A DNA stretch of 64,000 bases from Sphingomonas oleivorans (GCF_003050615.1 NZ_NWBU01000010.1:219165-283164), one strand, 5' to 3'. Counted from the stretch's first letter, positions 10,094 to 20,557 are shown. Notes: generated by a model from the letters alone, not told the origin. Numbers and translations: made by a program.

Positions 10094-10975
10094 ATGGACA
10101 ATGAACTTTACGGTTGCATCGAGGCGGGGGGCACGAAGTTCGTCTGCGCAATCGCGACGGGGCCGGATGATATTCGCGCGCAGCTGCGTATTCCCACGAC
10201 CACGCCGGAGGAGACGCTCGGCCGGGCAGTGCAATTCTTCCGCGAGCAGGCGCCGGTCGAGGCGTTCGGCATAGCAAGCTTCGGGCCGGTCGATCTCGAT
10301 CCCGTCTCGCCGAGCTGGGGACGGATCTGCAAGACGCCCAAGCCGGGCTGGAGCGGGGCGGATATTGCCGGGGCCTTCGCCGAATTCGGCCGGCCGGTGG
10401 GCTTCGATACCGACGTGAACGGCGCGATTTTGGGCGAGGCGCGCTGGGGCGCGGCGCGGGGCTGCGACACAGCGGTCTATTTCACCATCGGGACGGGGAT
10501 CGGCGGCGGGGCGATTGTCGGCGGGGCGCCGATCCATGGTCGGGGCCATCCGGAAATGGGCCATGGCCGACCGCCGCGCCATGCCGATGACTATTTTGCC
10601 GGCGCCTGCCCCTTTCATGGCGACTGTTACGAGGGGATGGCGAGCGGGCCGGCGATCCTGGCGCGCTGGGGGCAATCGCTTTCCGAACTGCCGCAGGATC
10701 ATCCGGCGCATGAGATCGAGGCCTTCTACATCGCGCATCTGTGCGTCAGCACCGTGGCGATGCTGGCGCCGCAGCGGATCGTGCTGGGCGGCGGCGTGAT
10801 GGGTACGCCGGGGCTGCTCGATCGGGTGCGCGTGGCGGCCGAAGCGATCGGCGGCGGCTATTTCGGGGAGATTGCGCCGCTGATCGTGCCGACGGGCTTG
10901 GGCGAGCGATCGGGGATAGCGGGCGCGCTGGTGCTTGCCGAGCACGCTCGGCATGCTATCGCGCGGGCATGCTGA
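10094..10975 (+). CDS. ROK-family sugar kinase (fructokinase-like)
   Basis: ROK kinases phosphorylate hexoses with ATP. The product carries the ATP-binding IEAGGTKFVCAIA at the N-terminus, the FGPVDLDP strand, TIGTGIGGGAIVGG near residue 135 and the zinc-binding His/Cys cluster spread over HPEMGH and CPFHGDCYEG near residues 155-180, an arrangement seen in the fructokinase/mannokinase branch (ScrK, Mak). The start was set at ATG 10094 because AAGGAGG at 10075-10081 lies 12 bases upstream; in-frame ATGs at 10064 and 10082 are on the wrong side of, or against, that site. Its stop overlaps the ABC-F start (ATGCTGA), so the two genes are translationally coupled. Sugar specificity is not proven. 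Confidence 0.88.
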   Translation: MDNELYGCIEAGGTKFVCAIATGPDDIRAQLRIPTTTPEETLGRAVQFFREQAPVEAFGIASFGPVDLDPVSPSWGRICKTPKPGWSGADIAGAFAEFGRPVGFDTDVNGAILGEARWGAARGCDTAVYFTIGTGIGGGAIVGGAPIHGRGHPEMGHGRPPRHADDYFAGACPFHGDCYEGMASGPAILARWGQSLSELPQDHPAHEIEAFYIAHLCVSTVAMLAPQRIVLGGGVMGTPGLLDRVRVAAEAIGGGYFGEIAPLIVPTGLGERSGIAGALVLAEHARHAIARAC

Positions 10976-12843
10976 ATATCTCTGGCGTCACCGTGCGGCT
11001 TGGCGGCCGCACGATTCTCGATCGCGCGACGGCCGCCTTGCCGCCGAAATCCCGTGTCGGCCTGATCGGCCGCAACGGGGCAGGCAAATCCACGCTGATG
11101 AAGGCGATATGCGGCCTCGGCGAGATGGACGAGGGATCGATCGAGATGCCGCGCGACGCCAGGATCGGCTATATCGCGCAGGAAGCGCCGGCGGGCGACG
11201 CGACCCCGTTCGAGACGGTGCTCGCCGCCGATACGGAGCGCGCCGCGCTGCTGGCGGAGGCGGAGACCTGCGTCGATCCCGACCGGCTGGGCGAGATCCA
11301 TGAGCGGCTGGGCGCGATCGACGCCTATACCGCGCCGGCGCGTGCGGCGCGCATCCTCGTCGGCCTCGGCTTCGACGAGGAGATGCAGGGCCGGCCGCTC
11401 GACAGCTATTCGGGCGGCTGGAAGATGCGCGTGGCCCTGGCGGCGCTGCTCTTTTCGGAGCCGGACCTGCTGCTGCTCGACGAGCCATCCAACCATCTCG
11501 ATCTGGAAGCGACGCTGTGGCTGGAGAATTTCCTCAAAGGCTATCGCGCGACGATGATCGTGATCAGCCATGAGCGCGACCTGCTCAACAATGTCGTCGA
11601 TCATATCCTGCACCTCGAACAGGGTAAGGTGACGCTTTATCCGGGCGGCTATGACGCGTTCGAGCGGCAGCGCGCCGAGCGGCTGGCGCAGCAATCGGCA
11701 GCGCGCGAGAAGCAGATGGCGGAACGGCAGCGGCTGCAGGCCTTCGTCGATCGCTGGCGCGCCAAGGCAAGCAAGGCCAAGCAGGCACAGAGCCGGGTGA
11801 AGGCGCTCGCCAAGATGGCGCCGATCGCGGCGGCGACGGAGGATCCGACGCTCTCCTTCGCCTTTCCGAGCCCCGACGAGCTTCGCCCGCCGCTGGTGAC
11901 GCTCGACATGGCGGCGGTGGGCTATGGCGAGCGGACCGTGCTGTCGCGGCTGAACCTCAGGCTCGATCCGGATGATCGGGTGGCGCTGCTCGGCCGCAAC
12001 GGCAATGGCAAGACGACGCTCGCACGCCTACTCGCGGCGCAGCTTGCGCCCAAGGAAGGGGAGATGACGGCATCGGGCAAGATGCGCGTCGGCTATTTCA
12101 CCCAATATCAGGTGGAGGAGCTGGACGGGGGTGACACGCCGCTCGAGCATATGGCGCGCCAGATGAAGGGCGCGACCCCGGCGGCGGTGCGCGCGCAGCT
12201 CGGCCGCTTCGGCTTTTCGGGCGACAGGGCGACGCAGAAGGTGGGAAGCCTGTCCGGTGGCGAGCGGGCGCGGCTCGCGCTGGCGCTGATCACGCGCGAT
12301 GCGCCCCATATGCTGATCCTCGACGAGCCGACCAACCATCTCGACGTCGATGCGCGCGAGGCGCTGGTGCAGGCGCTCAACGATTATTCGGGCGCGGTGG
12401 TGGTGGTGAGCCATGACCGGCACATGCTGGAGCTGACGGCGGACCGGCTGGTGCTGGTCGATGGCGGCACGGCGCAGGAATTCGCCGGCACGCTCGATGA
12501 TTATACCGACATGGTGCTGGGCAAGGGCGGCGATACGGCCAAGCCGAAGCCCGCGAAGAGCAATGCCAAGGACGACCGGCGCGCGGCCGCCGCGGCGCGG
12601 GAGAAGAGCCAGGGGCTACGAAAGGCGGTGAAGGCGGCGGAGGAGGAGATGGCGAAGCTCACCGCGCAGCGTTCGGCGATCGATCTGGCGATGTTCGACC
12701 CCAAAAGTGCCCAGCCTGCCTATGCGAATCTTACCATGACCGAGCTGATGCAGGCGCGGGGGAAGGTCGAAAAGGCGCTCGAGGCGGCGGAGGCGCGCTG
12801 GCTGGAAGCGAGCGAGGCGCTGGAGGAGGCGATGGCGGCCTGA
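10969..12843 (+). CDS. ABC-F family ATPase (YheS-like)
   Basis: This is a soluble 624-residue protein with two ATP-binding cassettes and no membrane segments, as in ABC-F translation factors that act at the ribosome. Cassette 1 has Walker A GRNGAGKST near residue 35, signature YSGGWKMR and Walker B LLLLDEPSNHLD; cassette 2 has GRNGNGKTT near residue 345, signature LSGGERARLAL and LILDEPTNHLD. The linker rich in RAKASKAKQAQSRVKAL matches the YheS subgroup more than EttA or Uup, and a charged C-terminal coiled coil follows from about residue 530. ATG 10969 overlaps the kinase stop by 7 bases. YheS-type proteins are thought to help ribosomes through difficult nascent chains; that role is inferred. 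Confidence 0.92.
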   Translation: MLNISGVTVRLGGRTILDRATAALPPKSRVGLIGRNGAGKSTLMKAICGLGEMDEGSIEMPRDARIGYIAQEAPAGDATPFETVLAADTERAALLAEAETCVDPDRLGEIHERLGAIDAYTAPARAARILVGLGFDEEMQGRPLDSYSGGWKMRVALAALLFSEPDLLLLDEPSNHLDLEATLWLENFLKGYRATMIVISHERDLLNNVVDHILHLEQGKVTLYPGGYDAFERQRAERLAQQSAAREKQMAERQRLQAFVDRWRAKASKAKQAQSRVKALAKMAPIAAATEDPTLSFAFPSPDELRPPLVTLDMAAVGYGERTVLSRLNLRLDPDDRVALLGRNGNGKTTLARLLAAQLAPKEGEMTASGKMRVGYFTQYQVEELDGGDTPLEHMARQMKGATPAAVRAQLGRFGFSGDRATQKVGSLSGGERARLALALITRDAPHMLILDEPTNHLDVDAREALVQALNDYSGAVVVVSHDRHMLELTADRLVLVDGGTAQEFAGTLDDYTDMVLGKGGDTAKPKPAKSNAKDDRRAAAAAREKSQGLRKAVKAAEEEMAKLTAQRSAIDLAMFDPKSAQPAYANLTMTELMQARGKVEKALEAAEARWLEASEALEEAMAA

Positions 12844-12852
12844 GCGGGCCGC

Positions 12853-13329
12853 TTAGCTGCCGGTACGCCGCAGCCGGACGATCGCTTCATCCAGCGCGGA
12901 GAGGAAGCGCGAACGATCGGCCTTGGAGAAGGGCGCGGGGCCACCGGTGACATCGCCCATGGCGCGCAGGTCCGCCATCAGCGCGCGGGTGGCGACCGCC
13001 TGGCCGATGGAGGCGGCGGTGAAGGGCCGGCCATTGGCGCCGAGCACGGTGGCGCCCGCCTTCACGCAGCGATCGGCGAGCAATATGTCCGCGGTGACGA
13101 CAATGGTGGCGGGCGAGGCTTCGGCGGCGATCCAATCGTCCGCCGCATCGAAGCCGGAATCGACGAGGACGCGCTCGATCAGCGGATCGGCCGGCAGACG
13201 GATGAACTGGTTGGCGACGATCCGCACCGGCACGGCATAGCGCAGCGCGACGCGGTAGACCTCATCCTTGACCGGACAGGCATCGGCATCGACGAGGATG
13301 CGGAGCGTCACCGGCAGCCGCTCATCCAC
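12853..13329 (-). CDS. DUF188 (YaiI/YqxD, UPF0178) protein
   Basis: A 158-residue member of the UPF0178 family, recognised by [20 protein letters not shown] at residues 10-29, [20 protein letters not shown] near residue 95 and a C-terminal [16 protein letters not shown]. The fold is PIN/NYN-like with acidic residues that could bind a metal, so a nuclease activity has been suggested for relatives but not established. Its start overlaps the stop of the upstream DEAD-box helicase by 8 bases, so the two are translated from one message. GTG codons just inside the reading frame are alternative starts. Confidence 0.9.
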   Translation of the reverse strand: MDERLPVTLRILVDADACPVKDEVYRVALRYAVPVRIVANQFIRLPADPLIERVLVDSGFDAADDWIAAEASPATIVVTADILLADRCVKAGATVLGANGRPFTAASIGQAVATRALMADLRAMGDVTGGPAPFSKADRSRFLSALDEAIVRLRRTGS

Positions 13330-15010
13330 GCCGGCCCTTATATGGCCTCGGCTGATGGCGGTGAGGCGGGCGGGGGGCGCCCGGACGCTTGGGGCCGCGC
13401 GGGGCGCCGCGCTCCTGCGGGGGCGGAGGACCGTCGGCGGGTTCGATCGTCACACCATCTTCTTCGCCCGCGGTGCGCTTGAGCGCGGCGGCGAATTTGG
13501 CGGAGATGGCGCGCGGGATTTCGAAGCGCGTTTCGGTGGCGAGGATGCGGATCGCGCCGACCTCGCGCTTGGTGATGTGACCGCGACGGCAGAGCAAAGG
13601 CAGCAGCCAGCGCGGATCGGCATTGCCGTTGCGGCCGACATTGAGGCGGAACCACATCGTATCCTCGAAGCCCGCGCGGGGCCCCTCGTCGCGCGGCGGT
13701 GGGCCTGCGTCGAACAGCTCCTCGGGCGCGGGAAGAGTGGTGCGGTGCATTCGCGCGAAAGCGGCAGCGATCTGCTGCGGATCGAGCGTTTCCAGCAGCT
13801 TGGCGGCGGTTTCGAGATCTTCGTCCGAATTTTCGCCGAGGGTGAGCGTCTCGATCAGCCTTTCCTGATCGCGGATACGGATATCCTGGGGCGAGGGAAC
13901 GGCTTCCCATTGCGCATTGACGTTCGCGGCGCGCATCAGCCGTTCGGCATGGCGGCGGCGCGGATAGGGCGCGATCAGCACGCAAATGCCCTTGCGCCCC
14001 GCGCGGCCCGTACGGCCCGAGCGATGCTGGAGCGTTTCGGGATCGATCGGCAGCTCGGCATGGATGACGAGGCCGAGATCGGGCAGGTCAATGCCGCGCG
14101 CGGCGACATCGGTGGCGACGCAGACGCGGGCGCGGCGATCGCGCAGCGCCTGGAGCGCATGGTTGCGCTCATTCTGCGAAAGCTCGCCGGACAGCGCAAC
14201 GGCATGGAAGCCACGTTCCGACAGCGCTGCGTGGAGGCGGCGGACATTCTCGCGCGTGGCGCAGAAGATCATCGCGCCATTCGCCTCGTGAAAGCGCAAT
14301 ATGTTGACGACGGCATGCTCGATATCGGCGGGGGCTACGGCCACTGCACGATAATCGATATCGCTATGCTGAGCCCGTTCCGAGGTGGTGATGATGCGCA
14401 GCGCATCACGCTGATAGCGCTTGGCGAGCGCAGCGATCGGCTTGGGCATCGTCGCCGAGAAGAGCAGCGTGCGGCGCTCGGGCGGGGTCGCGTCCAATAT
14501 TTCCTCGAGATCCTCGCGGAAGCCGAGATCGAGCATTTCGTCCGCCTCGTCGAGCACGACCGCACGGAGCGACTGGGAGAGGAGATGGCCGCGCTCGAGA
14601 TGGTCGCGTAGGCGGCCGGGCGTGCCGACGATGATATGCGCGCCATTGGCGAGATTGCGCTGTTCGCGGCGCACATCCATGCCGCCGACGCAGGAGACGA
14701 TGCGCGCGCCCGTCTTGGCATAGAGCCAGATCAGCTCGCGCTGGACCTGGAGCGCAAGCTCGCGTGTGGGAGCGATGATCAGCGCCATCGGCTCGGTGGG
14801 CGGAGCGAGAAACTCCGCGCCCTCCAGCAGATTTTCCGCGATCGCCAGCGCATAGGCGACCGTCTTGCCGGAGCCCGTCTGGGCCGAGACGAGCAGGTCG
14901 CGCATATGCGCGTCCGCCTCGATCACCTGCGCTTGGACGGGCGTGGGCGTGGCATAGCCGCGGTCGGCAAGTGCCTCGGCAATCGGCCGGGGCAGGGAGG
15001 AAAATGGCAT
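13322..15010 (-). CDS. DEAD-box RNA helicase with DbpA-type RNA-binding domain
   Basis: ATP-dependent RNA helicase of 562 residues. Helicase motifs appear in order: Q motif region [14 protein letters not shown], motif I AQTGSGKT, Ia APTRELALQ, Ib [32 protein letters not shown], and [15 protein letters not shown]. Residues about 450-520 ([20 protein letters not shown], then [13 protein letters not shown]) match the small RRM-like DbpA RNA-binding domain, which recruits such helicases to structured rRNA, and a proline/arginine-rich basic tail follows. This suggests a ribosome-assembly or cold-adaptation helicase of the DeaD/DbpA type. The 3' end overlaps the DUF188 gene start. Confidence 0.93.
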   Translation of the reverse strand: MPFSSLPRPIAEALADRGYATPTPVQAQVIEADAHMRDLLVSAQTGSGKTVAYALAIAENLLEGAEFLAPPTEPMALIIAPTRELALQVQRELIWLYAKTGARIVSCVGGMDVRREQRNLANGAHIIVGTPGRLRDHLERGHLLSQSLRAVVLDEADEMLDLGFREDLEEILDATPPERRTLLFSATMPKPIAALAKRYQRDALRIITTSERAQHSDIDYRAVAVAPADIEHAVVNILRFHEANGAMIFCATRENVRRLHAALSERGFHAVALSGELSQNERNHALQALRDRRARVCVATDVAARGIDLPDLGLVIHAELPIDPETLQHRSGRTGRAGRKGICVLIAPYPRRRHAERLMRAANVNAQWEAVPSPQDIRIRDQERLIETLTLGENSDEDLETAAKLLETLDPQQIAAAFARMHRTTLPAPEELFDAGPPPRDEGPRAGFEDTMWFRLNVGRNGNADPRWLLPLLCRRGHITKREVGAIRILATETRFEIPRAISAKFAAALKRTAGEEDGVTIEPADGPPPPQERGAPRGPKRPGAPRPPHRHQPRPYKGRRG

Positions 15011-15100
15011 TTTATTCGATCTCGCTGGGGAGGGACGCGGCCGCGGGCCGGTGCTTTCGCGTGTCTCTTAGCGACAATCGACGATCAATGCCACCTCGGA

Positions 15101-16294
15101 TCAAAGCGCCTGTCCCGCCGCCACGCCGCTCGCCCAGGCCCATTGGAAATTATAGCCGCCGAGCCAGCCGGTGACGTCGACCGCCTCGCCGATGAAATGA
15201 AGGCCGGGAACCTTGCCTGCCTCCAGCGTCTTCTGGGACAGGCCGGCGGTGTCGACGCCGCCGATCGTCACCTCTGCTTTTGCAAATCCTTCGGAGCCGG
15301 TAGGAACGAACGGCCAGGCGTTGAGCCTTGCCCCGGTGGCGGCGAGAATGCGATCCGGCAGGTCCGCCATGCGGCCGGCGAGCGCGAGCCGCTCCGCGAT
15401 CGCCTCGGCTAGGCGCTGAGGGAGATGCTGGGCGAGAATGGTGCGTGGTTCGGCCCGGGGGCGCTCCTTCTTGGCGGCGATGAGGAGCGCTGCGGCGTCC
15501 GCATCGGGCAGCAGGTCCAGCGTGATGCCTTCGCCTTTCCGCCAATAGCTGCTGATCTGGAGAATGGCGGGGCCCGAAAGGCCGCGATGCGTGAAGAGGG
15601 AGGCTTCGCGGAAGGTCGTGCGACCGTGCGCGGCGATGCTGTCGACGGCGACGCCGGAGAGGCTTTCGAACAGCCGATCCTCCGGGCCCAAGGTCAAGGG
15701 CACGAGCGCGGGGCGGGGCTCGACGACCTTGAGGCCGAAGCGGCGGGCGACGTCATAGGCAAAGCCGGTCGCGCCCATTTTCGGAATGGAAGGCCCGCCG
15801 GTGGCGATGATGAGGCGGGGCGCGGTGAAAGTTTCGCGTGGCGTTTCGACGGCGAAATTCCCGTCCGGCTTCGAGACGGCGGCGATGCGGGTGGAGAGGC
15901 GGATATCGACCTCGCCCTTGTCGCATTCCTCGAGCAGCATGGCGACGATCTGGCGCGCGGAGCCGTCGCAGAAGAGCTGGCCGAGCGTCTTCTCATGCCA
16001 GGCGATGCCATGCGCCTCGATCAGCGCGAGGAAATCGGCGGGGCCATAGCGGCCGAGCGCGGAGCGAGCGAAATGGGGATTGGCGCAAAGGAAGCGTTCC
16101 GCTTTGTCGCCGTCGAGGTTGGTGAAATTGCAGCGGCCGCCGCCGGAGATGAGTATCTTTGCGCCCGCACGATCGAGATGATCGAGGAGCAGTACGCGGC
16201 GGCCGCGCTGGCCGGCGGTGGCGGCGCACATCAGGCCGGCAGCACCCGCGCCGAGGATGATCGCGTCATAATGGGTCGCGTCATGATGGGTCAT
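15101..16294 (-). CDS. BaiN/HI0933-type FAD-dependent oxidoreductase
   Basis: The 397-residue flavoprotein has an N-terminal dinucleotide-binding motif (AIILGAGAAGLMCAATAGQR), the family hallmark ILISGGGRCNFTN near residue 50, LIIATGGPSIPKMGATG near 165 and LFTHRGLSGPAILQIS near 235, with a C-terminal GEAVDVTGWLGGYNFQWAWA. These mark the BaiN/YhiN/HI0933 group, annotated variously as aminoacetone oxidase family or NAD(P)/FAD-dependent oxidoreductase. The reaction in this organism is unknown. It is a single gene on the minus strand with 108 bases separating its start from divergent prfC. Confidence 0.9.
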   Translation of the reverse strand: MTHHDATHYDAIILGAGAAGLMCAATAGQRGRRVLLLDHLDRAGAKILISGGGRCNFTNLDGDKAERFLCANPHFARSALGRYGPADFLALIEAHGIAWHEKTLGQLFCDGSARQIVAMLLEECDKGEVDIRLSTRIAAVSKPDGNFAVETPRETFTAPRLIIATGGPSIPKMGATGFAYDVARRFGLKVVEPRPALVPLTLGPEDRLFESLSGVAVDSIAAHGRTTFREASLFTHRGLSGPAILQISSYWRKGEGITLDLLPDADAAALLIAAKKERPRAEPRTILAQHLPQRLAEAIAERLALAGRMADLPDRILAATGARLNAWPFVPTGSEGFAKAEVTIGGVDTAGLSQKTLEAGKVPGLHFIGEAVDVTGWLGGYNFQWAWASGVAAGQAL

Positions 16295-16402
16295 TGGCGG
16301 CCCATGCCCGGCCGCGTCGCGCCATGCCAGAAAAAGCTGCCGTCCGGGCCTATTTCGCCGGGATGACGCGGAGGATGCGGGCTGCTATCGGGCGCGGCAA
16401 TC

Positions 16403-17986
16403 ATGAGCAATCCCAACCGACCCGAACGTCGCACCTTCGCGATCATCTCCCACCCCGACGCCGGCAAGACCACGCTGACCGAAAAGTTGCTGCTGTTCGG
16501 CGGCGCGATCCATCTGGCGGGCGAGGTGAAGGCGCGCGGCGCGAATCGGCGCGCCCGATCCGACTGGATGAAGATCGAGCAGCAGCGCGGCATTTCCGTC
16601 ACTTCCTCGGTGATGACGTTCGAGCGCGGGGGCGTGACCTTCAATCTGCTCGACACGCCGGGGCATGAGGATTTCTCCGAGGACACCTATCGTACGCTGA
16701 CGGCGGTCGATTCCGCCGTGATGGTGATCGACGCGGCGCGCGGCATCGAGGCGCAGACGCGCAAATTGTTCGAGGTGTGCCGGCTGCGTTCCGTGCCGAT
16801 CATCACCTTCGTCAACAAGGTGGACCGGGAAGGGCGCGAGCCTTTCGCGCTGCTCGACGAGATTGCCGACGCGCTGGCGCTCGACGTGGCGCCGATGAGC
16901 TGGCCCGTCGGCATGGGCGGCACGTTCGAGGGGATTTACGATTTGGCGCGCGACCGACTCCACCGGCCCGCGGCGGACGCGACGGGCGCGTTCGAGGGCG
17001 ATTCGGTGCAGCTTTCGGGGCTGGACGATGCGAAGCTTGAGCCGCTGGTTTCGGCCGACGGTCTCGCTCATCTGCGCGAGGAGGCGGAGCTGGCCATGGC
17101 CGGCTATGCATCGTTCGACGAGGCGGCCTATCGCCATGGCGACCTGACGCCGGTCTATTTCGGCTCGGCGCTCAAGGATTTCGGGGTGGAGCAGCTGATT
17201 GACGCGCTGGCGCAATTTGCGCCGTCCCCGCGTCCGCAGCCGGCCGAGCCGCGCGAGGTGGACCCCGACGAAGACCAGGTGGCGGGCTTCATCTTCAAGG
17301 TGCAGGCGAACATGAACCCGCAGCATCGCGACCGCGTGGCCTTCATGCGGATGTGCTCGGGCAAGTTCCGGCGCGGCATGAAGCTGGCGCAGGTCGGCAC
17401 GGGCAAGACGATCGCGGTCCATTCGCCGATCCTGTTCTTCGCGCAGAATCGCGAGCTGGCGGACGAGGCCTTTCCGGGCGACATCATCGGCATTCCCAAT
17501 CATGGCACGCTGCGCGTGGGCGATACGCTGACCGAGGGCGAGGCGCTGCGCTTCACGGGGCTGCCCAATTTCGCACCGGAAATATTGCGGCGCATCAGGC
17601 TCGCCGATCCGACCAAGACCAAGCAGCTCCGCAACGCGCTCAACGACATGGCGGAGGAAGGGATCATGCAGGTGTTCCACCCCTCGATCGGATCGCAATG
17701 GATCGTGGGCGTGGTGGGGCAGCTCCAGCTCGACGTGCTGATCTCGCGGCTTCAGGCGGAATATAAGGTGGATGCGAGCTTCGAGCCTTCGCCCTGGGAG
17801 ACGGCGCGCTGGATTTCGGCCGACGATCCCAAGGCGCTCGACGAATTTGTCGGGCTGCATCGCGGGGCGATGGCCGAGGATCGCGATGGCGCGCCCGTGT
17901 TCATGGCCAAGGATGGGTGGGAGATCAACTATATCGCCGGGCGGCATCCGGCGGTGAGGTTCACCGCGACGAAGGATCGGCGCTAA
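16403..17986 (+). CDS. prfC: peptide chain release factor 3
   Basis: RF3 is a translational GTPase that ejects RF1 or RF2 from the ribosome after termination. The 527-residue protein has G1 SHPDAGKTTLTEKLL near residue 17, switch I RARSDWMKIEQQRGISVTSS, G3 LLDTPGHEDFSEDTYR, G4 FVNKVDREGRE, and then the beta-barrel and C-terminal domains (IPNHGTLRVGDTLTEGE, VGVVGQLQLDVLISRLQAEY). Length and order fit PrfC rather than EF-G. The gene is monocistronic and ends 9 bases before a strong hairpin that separates it from the convergent permease gene. Confidence 0.96.
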   Translation: MSNPNRPERRTFAIISHPDAGKTTLTEKLLLFGGAIHLAGEVKARGANRRARSDWMKIEQQRGISVTSSVMTFERGGVTFNLLDTPGHEDFSEDTYRTLTAVDSAVMVIDAARGIEAQTRKLFEVCRLRSVPIITFVNKVDREGREPFALLDEIADALALDVAPMSWPVGMGGTFEGIYDLARDRLHRPAADATGAFEGDSVQLSGLDDAKLEPLVSADGLAHLREEAELAMAGYASFDEAAYRHGDLTPVYFGSALKDFGVEQLIDALAQFAPSPRPQPAEPREVDPDEDQVAGFIFKVQANMNPQHRDRVAFMRMCSGKFRRGMKLAQVGTGKTIAVHSPILFFAQNRELADEAFPGDIIGIPNHGTLRVGDTLTEGEALRFTGLPNFAPEILRRIRLADPTKTKQLRNALNDMAEEGIMQVFHPSIGSQWIVGVVGQLQLDVLISRLQAEYKVDASFEPSPWETARWISADDPKALDEFVGLHRGAMAEDRDGAPVFMAKDGWEINYIAGRHPAVRFTATKDRR

Positions 17987-17995
17987 CGTTCCTCG

Positions 17996-18025
17996 CCGTC
18001 GCCCCGGCGCAGGCAGGGGCGACGG
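17996..18025. terminator. GC-rich hairpin between convergent prfC and ABC permease
   Basis: CCGTCGCCCC at 17996-18005 and GGGGCGACGG at 18016-18025 are perfect reverse complements around a 10-base loop. It lies between two convergent stop codons, so it is probably a bidirectional terminator or mRNA 3'-end stabiliser. The same GTCGCCCCGG core recurs at 41906, so it may also be a copy of a dispersed palindromic repeat. Confidence 0.6.
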
Positions 18026-18028
18026 GAG

Positions 18029-20557
18029 TTACAGTTCGCGCAGTGCCCTTGCCGGGCGCGCTGCGAGCGCGGGGAGCGATCCGGCGAGGCCGATCGCCAT
18101 CGTCAGCAGCGCGCCGATCCCGAGCGTGGCGAGGACGATCCACCAGTCCGGCGCCCATTCCAGATCGAGCACATAGCGCACAACATACCAGCCCGCCGCC
18201 GTGCCGAAGGCGAGCGCGAGCAGGGATACGACCAGGCTCAGCAGCGCATATTCCATCGCCTGCACGGCGAGCACCTGGCGCCGCGTGGCGCCCAGCAGCT
18301 TGAGCAGAACCGCATCATAGATGCGCGCGCGGCGCGCGGCGGCGATGGCGCCGATCAGCACCGCGATCCCGGCCGCGACCGCGACCGAGGCGGCGGCGCG
18401 CACCGCGACGGACAGTTGGGAGAGGAGATCGGCGACGGTGGCGATCACTTCCTTCACCCGGATCAGCGAGACGGAGGGAAAAGCGCTGGTGACCGCCCGA
18501 TTGAGCGCGGATTCGCGCTCGGGCGCCATGGCGACCGTAGCCATCATGCTGTGCGGCGCACCTTCCAGCGTGCCGGGCGAGAAGATCAGGACGAAGTTGA
18601 AGCCCATCGTGTCCCAGGCAATCTCGCGTAGCGAAGCGATCGTCGCCTCTATCTCCACGCCGAGGACCGAGACGGTGATCCTGTCGCCGATCTTCAGGTT
18701 GAGCAGGCGCGCGGCCTCCACGTCGAGCGAGACGAGTGGCGGGCCGGCATAGTCGGCGGGCCACCATTTGCCCTCGACGACGCGGCTGCCTTCGGGAAGC
18801 GTGGCGGCATAGGTAAGGCCACGATCGCCGCGCAGGATCCAGGCGCCTTCGGGAACATTCTTCATTTCCGCCACGCGCCGGTCGCCGAGCGCCACGACGG
18901 GCCCGCGCAGCGAGGGGACGGTGACGACCTCCGCGCCCGGCGCGGTGCGGTTCACCAGCGTCTTGAAGCGATCGAGCTCGGGCGCGGGGATGTCGAGGAT
19001 GAAGAAGCTCGGCGCCTTGTTCGGCACGGTGCGCTGGAGCTGGCCGGACAGGTTGGTCTCGATCACCGCGAGCGCGGTGAAGAGGGTGAGGCCAAGGCCG
19101 AGCGCGATGACGAGGCGGGTCGTCTGCGCGGCAGGACGGTGGAGATTGGCAAGCGCGAGGCGCGGCAGCGGACGGCGCGGACGCGGCAGGCGGGCGGCGA
19201 TGGCCCGGATCGCGGCGCCGATCGCGGTGAGCAGGCCGAGCAGCAGCATGGAGGCGGCGACGAAGAGGGCGGCGAACAGCGGTTCGCGCGCCGTGCCGAT
19301 CGCGAGCCCGGCGATGGCGAGCGCGAGCGCGGTCATGGCCAGCAGCACGGGGAGGGTGGGCCGGCCGGAGGGCATGATCCCGCCGCGGAACAGCGAGGCT
19401 GCCGGAACGCTGCGCGCGCGGGCCAAGGGGGCGAGCGCGAAGGCGGTGGCGACGAGCAGGCCATAGGCGGCGGCGATGGCAAGCGGCTTGGGATATAGGC
19501 CGAGTTCGGGCGGCACGGGCAGCGCATCGCCGGCTATGGCCGCGACGGCGAAGGGGACGAGCGCGCCGACCAGCAACCCAGCGGCGATCCCCGCGCCCGC
19601 GACGAGCAGGATCTGGATCAGATAGATGCGGAAGATGGTGGCCGAGGATGCGCCGAGCGCCTTCAGCGTGGCGATGCCGCCCCGCTTGCCGTCGAGCCAG
19701 CTCGCGACGCCATTGCCGACACCGATGCCGGCGACGACCAGCGCGGTGAGCCCGACGAGCGAGAGGAACTGGCCCAGCCGCTCGATGAAGCGGCGCGTAC
19801 CGGGCGAGCCGTTGGTCCGGTCGCGCGCCTCCCAGCCGGCGCCGGGGAATTGCCGCTCGAAGCGGGCAATCACCGCCGCGGGATCGGCGGAGGGGGGAAG
19901 CGCCACGCGATATTGGACGCGATAGAGGCTGCCGGGCTGGATCAGGCCGGTGGCGCCGAGACCCGCCATGTCGACCAGCGCGGTGGGGCCGAGCGTGAAG
20001 CCCGATCCGATCCGGTCGGGCTCGTCCGCGATCAGGCCCGTCACGGTGAAGCGCGTCTCGCCGATATGGATGGGATCGCCGATGCCGATGCGGAGGCGAT
20101 CGGCGAGCGCGGGGGCGATGGCGATGCCCTTTCCGGCGGGGCGCGGGGCGCGCGCGCCCGAGGCGAGACCAAGCCTGCCATAGAGCGGCCAAGCGTTATC
20201 GACCGCCTTCAATTCGGCAAGGACCGATTCCTGCCCGTCGGCGCGCGCGGCCATGGCGCGCATGCGGATGACCTTCGAGGCCTTGCCCATGGCGGCGAAG
20301 GCGGCCTGTTCTTCCGGCGTCGCGTCACGCTGGGCGATCTCGAAGCGGACGTCGCCGCCGAGGATCGCCTGGCCCTGCAGGCCGAGCGCGGTGACGATCG
20401 AGGCGGAGAGGCTGCCGACCGCCGCGAGCGCTGCGACGCCGAGGAACAGGCAGATGGCGAGCAGGCGCAGGCCCGTCAGCCCGCCGCGCAGATCGCGCAG
20501 TGCGAGCCGCAAGGCGAGGCCGCCCCGGCCCGTTCCGCTGGCCGTGCCCATGCTCAA
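18029..20557 (-). CDS. FtsX-like ABC transporter permease (YbbP type)
   Basis: The 842-residue protein has an N-terminal membrane helix (LRLLAICLFLGVAALAAVGS) followed by a large MacB-like periplasmic domain, a cluster of membrane helices around residues 260-480, a second periplasmic region, and a final three-helix FtsX block (AASVAVAAGIAVLIGAIAAA; VLAVQAMEYALLSLVVSLLA; IVLATLGIGALLTMAIGLAG). This duplicated layout is that of YbbP/LolE-superfamily permeases, which usually act as mechanotransmitters rather than channels. It overlaps its ATPase gene by 4 bases. With the tesA-like gene divergent, the order matches E. coli tesA/ybbA/ybbP. The function of that system is unsettled. Confidence 0.9.
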   Translation of the reverse strand: MSMGTASGTGRGGLALRLALRDLRGGLTGLRLLAICLFLGVAALAAVGSLSASIVTALGLQGQAILGGDVRFEIAQRDATPEEQAAFAAMGKASKVIRMRAMAARADGQESVLAELKAVDNAWPLYGRLGLASGARAPRPAGKGIAIAPALADRLRIGIGDPIHIGETRFTVTGLIADEPDRIGSGFTLGPTALVDMAGLGATGLIQPGSLYRVQYRVALPPSADPAAVIARFERQFPGAGWEARDRTNGSPGTRRFIERLGQFLSLVGLTALVVAGIGVGNGVASWLDGKRGGIATLKALGASSATIFRIYLIQILLVAGAGIAAGLLVGALVPFAVAAIAGDALPVPPELGLYPKPLAIAAAYGLLVATAFALAPLARARSVPAASLFRGGIMPSGRPTLPVLLAMTALALAIAGLAIGTAREPLFAALFVAASMLLLGLLTAIGAAIRAIAARLPRPRRPLPRLALANLHRPAAQTTRLVIALGLGLTLFTALAVIETNLSGQLQRTVPNKAPSFFILDIPAPELDRFKTLVNRTAPGAEVVTVPSLRGPVVALGDRRVAEMKNVPEGAWILRGDRGLTYAATLPEGSRVVEGKWWPADYAGPPLVSLDVEAARLLNLKIGDRITVSVLGVEIEATIASLREIAWDTMGFNFVLIFSPGTLEGAPHSMMATVAMAPERESALNRAVTSAFPSVSLIRVKEVIATVADLLSQLSVAVRAAASVAVAAGIAVLIGAIAAARRARIYDAVLLKLLGATRRQVLAVQAMEYALLSLVVSLLALAFGTAAGWYVVRYVLDLEWAPDWWIVLATLGIGALLTMAIGLAGSLPALAARPARALREL